In this document: positions 59,984 through 64,000 of the stretch, one piece after another | Numbering within the stretch: the stretch's first letter is position 1 | Layout: every line of letters begins with the position of its first letter | Assembly (NCBI GenBank): GCA_020635565.1 | Contig: JACJZN010000007.1 | Coordinates: 434,001 to 498,000, forward strand | Direction of reading: 5' to 3' | Length of the DNA: 64,000 nucleotides | Source of the DNA: Flavobacteriales bacterium | GTDB taxonomy: Bacteria; Bacteroidota; Bacteroidia; Flavobacteriales_D; Parvicellaceae | Position numbers and translations under genes: made by a program | Notes under the pieces: generated by a model | Database searches by the model: none | Seen by the model: the letters and a program-made list of their open reading frames with translations, nothing else | What the model was told of the DNA's origin: nothing

Positions 59984-61185
59984 ACTAGTTCTTTTACTTT
60001 CAACTCACCACTCATCAACTTTGGTAATAAGGTATCTCGCAATTGAGTAAGTGATTGGATTTCTTTTGAGTTAGACTTTATCTTTTCAAAAATTGATTTT
60101 ACCGCATTAGAAAACCGGCTTAAACTATCTGTGTCTGGAACTGAAATAGGCATATCTTTAATCATACCTGAATTAATAGATGTGACAATGGAAGAAGTAC
60201 TTCCCAATTTTTGATATTTAAACGTTTTTAAATAGAAATAAAGAAATTCAGGAGTAATTTCTTTTTTCTTCGGAATGAACTGGGCAATTGCCTCATTGGA
60301 AACCATAGTTTCAGTAGTAATTCCTACTCGCCCCAAGGTCATTTTAAAGCTCAGAAGAACAGTATTTTCCCGAATTAAAGGAATTTTAAATTTGTCAACT
60401 GCTTCTTGGGTTAAATATTCAGAAGTATTTAATATATAAATCCCACTTTCTCCTAAGTCCTTTATAGAAACCCATTTGACATCTTCATCATCCTTAGAAA
60501 ACCATTGCTCTTCTTTCCTTGGAGGGGTTCTCCCAATTTTTATGTCAGCTATTTCTGATAATGACTTTAATTCCCATTCTGGATCCTCATTCTCCACAAA
60601 CCATCTTTTAAACAGTGTTTGTGCTAGTTCTTCTAAGGTTTGGTTTTGCTCTTGGAGCAGAATTAACTTATCATCAATAGATTTGAAGGTTTTTGTAAGT
60701 TCTTCAAGCTCTTTTTGAGGAGGAATTTCAATTGTTAAATCCTTTAAAAGTGGAAGGTCGAATTTGCCCGCACCAATTCCGGTCTCCTCCATGATTCCGT
60801 TTAAAATTCTTGTGTTACCGTAAAACCAGTACAATAAGAACCATGGTGAAATGTAATCAAACTCTTTTTTTATTCTAATTGCTTTAATGTCTTGATTAAA
60901 AGCGACAGGTTTCTCAACAATTGAAATAGGAATTGAATTAAACAATCCACTTCCACGAACGAGAAGCAAAAGATCGTATCTTAAAGCTAATCTTGAACCG
61001 TTATCCAATCCTTCTTGTGTAATCTTTAAGTCGGAATCCGAAACCCTTGTGCCTTTTAATGATCTTGCACTAATCCATGGAATTTCACCGTTCCAATATT
61101 CTTCTTTTTGCTTGGATGGTGTTCCCCCGGAATACCACTCAGTAATTTCTCCCAATTGATATGTAGTCCACTCACTCATTCCCAT
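59980..61185 (-). CDS. hsdS: Type I restriction-modification specificity subunit HsdS
   Basis: The protein has two target-recognition domains in a 401-aa layout. TRD1 is about 1-155 (WTTYQLGEITEWYSGGTPSKQKEEYWNGEIPWISARSLKG). The central conserved helix pair lies near 165-205 (LTKTFKSIDDKLILLQEQNQTLEELAQTLFKRWF). TRD2 is about 210-360 (SLSEIADIKIGRTPPRKEEQWF), and the C-terminal conserved helix has EIQSLTQLRDTLLPKLMSGELKV. It defines the DNA target recognised by HsdM2S. It overlaps the DUF1016 gene by 14 bp and the next gene by 4 bp. Confidence 0.94.
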   Translation of the reverse strand: MGMSEWTTYQLGEITEWYSGGTPSKQKEEYWNGEIPWISARSLKGTRVSDSDLKITQEGLDNGSRLALRYDLLLLVRGSGLFNSIPISIVEKPVAFNQDIKAIRIKKEFDYISPWFLLYWFYGNTRILNGIMEETGIGAGKFDLPLLKDLTIEIPPQKELEELTKTFKSIDDKLILLQEQNQTLEELAQTLFKRWFVENEDPEWELKSLSEIADIKIGRTPPRKEEQWFSKDDEDVKWVSIKDLGESGIYILNTSEYLTQEAVDKFKIPLIRENTVLLSFKMTLGRVGITTETMVSNEAIAQFIPKKKEITPEFLYFYLKTFKYQKLGSTSSIVTSINSGMIKDMPISVPDTDSLSRFSNAVKSIFEKIKSNSKEIQSLTQLRDTLLPKLMSGELKVKELV

Positions 61186-62845
61186 CCATTTTTAAATTTC
61201 TTTCAGCGCAAATCAGTATTTCATCCATTAATTCATTAACCATTTGCTCAGCTAATTCATCCAATTCTTCCTTCTTTATTTCATGGGAGTAAAGGAATTC
61301 TTTATTTTTTTGATTGTTTCGGTTGAGGAGAATAGTGTATTTGAAATCTGAAAACTGAATATTAAATCTTAAGCCATTATCAAATGCCTTTGTGCCAGCT
61401 TTTTTGAATCCCCTAAAATAAAGGTCAAATTCTATTTCACGAGGTGAATTGTTTTCTTTCAATAACTTATAGAATTCATCTAATCGTTCGTGTCCTTGGT
61501 TATCAACTCTAAATGATGTTCGATGATTTACGTAACATTCATGAATATCATGTTCACCTATCTTTTCTTCTAATTTTTCTATTAATGGAATAAAAACATT
61601 CTCTATTACCTGTGATATTCGATCAGGGTTAACCGGAATTTTTACTTCTTCTTTTCCACTTGATTTTATAAGTGCTAATAATTTATCTCGCTTTTCTTCC
61701 AGAGGACTTTTCTTTACCTCAATTTCAGCAGCTAATTCTTCTTCTAATTCCTCTACCGTTGGCATATCTGCTTTTAATTCTTCTGGTAACGCTGTTTTAA
61801 AGGAATAATCTGAAACACCTAGAGGAGAGGCTATGCCTTTAATAGAGTATTCAATGACTGTTTTATTAGGGGTTTTGCAGAGTAATACACCAATGGTTTC
61901 CGCATGGTGATCAGCCTTTACTTGTGCATTTACGGTATTCACGTACATGTTGAGTTTGCCTGCAAATTCAGGTTTAAAGTCACCTACTTTTAATTCAAAA
62001 ATTACATAACAGTTTAGGTTTGTGTTGAAGAAAAGTAGATCTAGAAAAAAATCATCACCTTCCACATTCAGGTTGAACTGGTTTCCAACGTATGCAAATC
62101 CTTTTCCTAGTTCAAGCAGGAATTTTTTAATGTGTTGAATGAGCGCTCTTTCAAAGTCTCTTTCTTTCACATCTTCTGCCAAGGTTAAAAAATCAAAGTT
62201 GTATGGGTTTTTGATTGTTTCCTGCGCTAAGTCGGCTTGTGCGTCAGGTAATGTAAGTTCAAAATTACTTAGAGCTTTTCCTTGTCGGTTGTATAAATCA
62301 CTCTCTATTTGTTGTTCTAAAATGCTTCTGCTCCAACCATTCTGGATGGTTTTTATGATATAAAAATAAACCTCTTCGGGGGCTTTTACCTTTGTAAGAA
62401 TATACAAGTGATGTCCCCAAGGAATGCTAAATATCAAAGCTCCAAAATTTTGGTCAACAGCTTGTTGACTTTTTTCGGGTAATTGCGCAACAGCTTGTTG
62501 CGCAATAAGAAGGTTGGTGTCAAATTTCAATTGCGCAACAGCTTGTTGCGCAATTTCAAAATGTGCACTATGAAAGTCAAACCAACGCCTCATTTGTTCA
62601 AGATTTCGTTTTGAAAACCCCTTCATATCAGGGAATTCCACTTTCAAATCCCTAGCTAAGTTTTCAATAAATTTATCTCCCCACTCAGCCTGCTTTTGGT
62701 TTAAAGCACCACCAATAAACCAATAAAGACCAAGTAATTCCTGATTAACTTTAAGAGCAGCTCGCTGCTGAGAGTGTTGAATCTGGCTTTTAATTTCTCC
62801 TAACCACTCTATATAATCTTTATTTGTCGCTAATTCCTTACTCAT
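61172..62845 (-). CDS. DUF1016/YhcG-type PD-(D/E)XK nuclease
   Basis: 557 aa. The N-terminal DUF1016 helix region has YIEWLGEIKSQIQHSQQRAALKVNQELLGLYWFIG, and FSKRNLEQMRRWFDFH. A linker with repeated QQAVAQL blocks (about 100-130) precedes the WGHHLYIL segment. The nuclease-like domain has LDLLFFNTNLNCYVIFELKVGDFKPEFAGKLNMYV. A C-terminal extension (about 390-557) is present beyond the usual YhcG length (about 350 aa). It sits between hsdM (4-bp overlap) and hsdS, a place often used by such genes in type I loci. It may modulate or replace restriction activity. Confidence 0.88.
   Translation of the reverse strand: MSKELATNKDYIEWLGEIKSQIQHSQQRAALKVNQELLGLYWFIGGALNQKQAEWGDKFIENLARDLKVEFPDMKGFSKRNLEQMRRWFDFHSAHFEIAQQAVAQLKFDTNLLIAQQAVAQLPEKSQQAVDQNFGALIFSIPWGHHLYILTKVKAPEEVYFYIIKTIQNGWSRSILEQQIESDLYNRQGKALSNFELTLPDAQADLAQETIKNPYNFDFLTLAEDVKERDFERALIQHIKKFLLELGKGFAYVGNQFNLNVEGDDFFLDLLFFNTNLNCYVIFELKVGDFKPEFAGKLNMYVNTVNAQVKADHHAETIGVLLCKTPNKTVIEYSIKGIASPLGVSDYSFKTALPEELKADMPTVEELEEELAAEIEVKKSPLEEKRDKLLALIKSSGKEEVKIPVNPDRISQVIENVFIPLIEKLEEKIGEHDIHECYVNHRTSFRVDNQGHERLDEFYKLLKENNSPREIEFDLYFRGFKKAGTKAFDNGLRFNIQFSDFKYTILLNRNNQKNKEFLYSHEIKKEELDELAEQMVNELMDEILICAERNLKMDGNE
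62453..62554 (-). repeat. Three in-frame palindromes within the DUF1016 gene
   Basis: Perfect inverted repeats share the loop GCT: 62453-62469 (7-bp arms), 62482-62506 (11-bp arms ATTGCGCAACA/TGTTGCGCAAT) and 62530-62554 (same 11-bp arms). Centre distances are 33 and 48 bp, both multiples of three, and each copy encodes a QQAV segment. Confidence 0.7.
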
Positions 62846-64000
62846 AACTCAATTCCAATTTTAGCCAGTTGGGTTTTTATTTCCTGATCGAGTTCCTGAG
62901 CCGTTTCCATTTGAGATTTCAATTCGGTTGTCAACTTCTCAATTTTATCTTCAAACGGAATTCCGTCATCTTCTTCATCTGGTATTCCAACATAACGTCC
63001 CGGAGTTAAAACAAACTTATGTTTTTGAATATCTTCAATTGAAGCAGATTTACAGAAACCTTTTACATCTTCATAGCCTGTTTCTTTCAACCAATTATGG
63101 TAAGTGTCCGCTACCTGAGTAACATCCTCAACTGCAAATACACGATTCTTTCGGTCGATCATGTAACCCAATTCGGAAGCATCAAGAAACAGTACTTCAC
63201 CGTTTCGTTGTTTCTTTCCTCTGCGTAAGAACCACAAGCAAGCAGGGATTCCCGTATTAAAGAATAATGCTTTTGGGAGCATCACGATACACTCGACCAA
63301 ATCAGCTTCCACCAATCGTTGACGAATTTCGCCTTCACCTCCGGTATTAGAACTCAATGAACCATTCGCTAAAACAAAACCAGCTCTTCCTTGAGGGGCT
63401 AAATGATACAAGAAGTGCTGTACCCAACCAAAGTTAGCATTTCCTTTCGGAGGCGTTCCGTATTGCCAACGTGCATCATCTTGCAATAACTCACCACTCC
63501 AGTCGCTCACATTAAATGGAGGATTGGCAATGATATAATCTGCTTTTAAATCCTTGTGTGCATCATTCAAAAATGAACCTTCCGTATTCCATTTGATGTT
63601 TGATCCGTCAATTCCACGTATCGCTAAGTTCATTCTGCATAAACGGTAAGTAGTCTGATTACTCTCCTGACCGTAAACCGAAATATCGTCCAGTCTACCT
63701 TGGTGGCTTTCAATAAATTTTTCGGACATCACAAACATTCCTCCCGAACCACAACACGGATCATATACACGACCATGATATGGTTCAAGCATTTCAACCA
63801 ATAGTTTTACAATACTGTCAGGCGTGTAGAATTGTCCGCCTTTTTGTCCTTCAGCCAAAGCAAATTGACCAAGAAAGTACTCGTAAACACGTCCCAAAAC
63901 ATCTTTGCTTTTTGCTTCTGCATTTCCAATGGTAATGGTTGCAATGGTATCGATCAATCCACCTAGACTTTGCGTATCTAAATTTTGTCGTCCATACACT
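62842..64000 (-). CDS. hsdM: Type I DNA methyltransferase subunit HsdM, cut by the window end
   Basis: The visible C-terminal 385 residues carry the N6-adenine MTase core: FYTPDSIVKLLVEML, motif I VYDPCCGSGGMFV, VYGQESNQTTYRLCRMNLAIRG, and the catalytic motif IV IIANPPFNVSDW. Then comes the C-terminal helix (KIEKLTTELKSQMETAQELDQEIKTQLAKIGIEL) used to contact HsdS. Full HsdM proteins are about 480-520 aa, so the N-terminal helical domain lies beyond position 64000. It overlaps the DUF1016 gene by 4 bp, and is probably near the first gene of this operon. Confidence 0.93.
   Translation of the reverse strand, partial: VYGRQNLDTQSLGGLIDTIATITIGNAEAKSKDVLGRVYEYFLGQFALAEGQKGGQFYTPDSIVKLLVEMLEPYHGRVYDPCCGSGGMFVMSEKFIESHQGRLDDISVYGQESNQTTYRLCRMNLAIRGIDGSNIKWNTEGSFLNDAHKDLKADYIIANPPFNVSDWSGELLQDDARWQYGTPPKGNANFGWVQHFLYHLAPQGRAGFVLANGSLSSNTGGEGEIRQRLVEADLVECIVMLPKALFFNTGIPACLWFLRRGKKQRNGEVLFLDASELGYMIDRKNRVFAVEDVTQVADTYHNWLKETGYEDVKGFCKSASIEDIQKHKFVLTPGRYVGIPDEEDDGIPFEDKIEKLTTELKSQMETAQELDQEIKTQLAKIGIEL

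Larger units (their letters stand above)
44062..64000 (-). mobile_element. Genomic island at ssrA carrying a serine recombinase and a defence cluster (open-ended)
   Basis: Begins at the tmRNA 3' end beside a large serine recombinase (43971-45584). It holds a regulatory module (45553-48823), a 10-bp repeat block, and a continuous minus-strand defence cluster to the window end. The far boundary is not in the window and no second copy of the tmRNA 3' end is seen. The left edge could fall a few tens of bases to either side of the tmRNA 3' end, because serine recombinase cores are short. Confidence 0.75.

Overview
The window looks like a chromosomal segment of a Bacteroidota member, probably Flavobacteriales. 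The reasons are a T9SS type B sorting domain protein paired with a PorP/SprF protein, menaquinone genes menC/menE, several boxes matching the Bacteroidota -7 promoter consensus TAnnTTTG, few Shine-Dalgarno sequences, and TPR-SpoIIE phosphatases. Family-level placement is not attempted.

Core region 1 (1-9657): an unknown protein, a tRNA-Met(CAU), hflX, a short-chain L-threonine dehydrogenase, a secreted MORN-repeat protein, three tandem AIM24-family paralogues, a PAS-SpoIIE phosphatase, and mnmE.

Mobile element 1 (9643-17112): a compact 7.46-kb integrative element inserted at the 3' end of mnmE. It is bounded by an exact 15-bp direct repeat that includes the mnmE stop codon. It carries a tyrosine integrase, excisionase-like HTH proteins, an SF3 (P4/D5-type) helicase, a zinc-finger/Toprim-like primase partner and small unknown genes, but no capsid, conjugation or obvious cargo gene. 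This is the profile of a satellite-like or minimal mobilizable element.

Core region 2 (17116-43666): tandem secreted paralogues, T9SS cargo plus PorP/SprF, two methyltransferases, two TPR-SpoIIE phosphatases, menE/menC, clpX, clpP, uvrC, a glycosyltransferase, mgtE, rsmA, a second MORN-repeat lipoprotein, rarA, a saccharopine/alanine dehydrogenase-like enzyme and a TPR histidine kinase. The block ends at ssrA (tmRNA, 43667-44064, tag GENNYALAA).

Mobile element 2 and defence island (about 44060 to beyond 64000): a large serine recombinase abuts the tmRNA, and its reading frame runs antisense into the tmRNA 3' end, which marks one island boundary. A small regulatory module follows (MerR-like protein and unknowns). 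A block of six helically phased 10-bp repeats then separates it from a dense defence cluster, all on the minus strand. In transcription order this reads hsdM (cut by the window end), a DUF1016/YhcG nuclease, hsdS, an unknown 128-aa protein, a SLATT-like 2TM protein, a CD-NTase-like nucleotidyltransferase and a PD-(D/E)XK-like protein. A promoter with three palindromes at exact 28-bp spacing comes next, followed by SatD-family protein, DUF3307 membrane protein, hsdR, a Septu-like ATPase (PtuA-like) and an HNH nuclease (PtuB-like).

The most interesting reading is that a type I restriction-modification locus has been split and packed with other systems. hsdM and hsdS sit in one operon with a CBASS-like NTase/2TM pair. 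hsdR sits behind a separate, apparently operator-controlled promoter together with a SatD protein. SatD shows class III nucleotidyl-cyclase-like motifs and a C-terminal HTH, and its partner is a membrane protein. That arrangement could time restriction after methylation, or form a cyclase/membrane-effector module; both ideas are inference.
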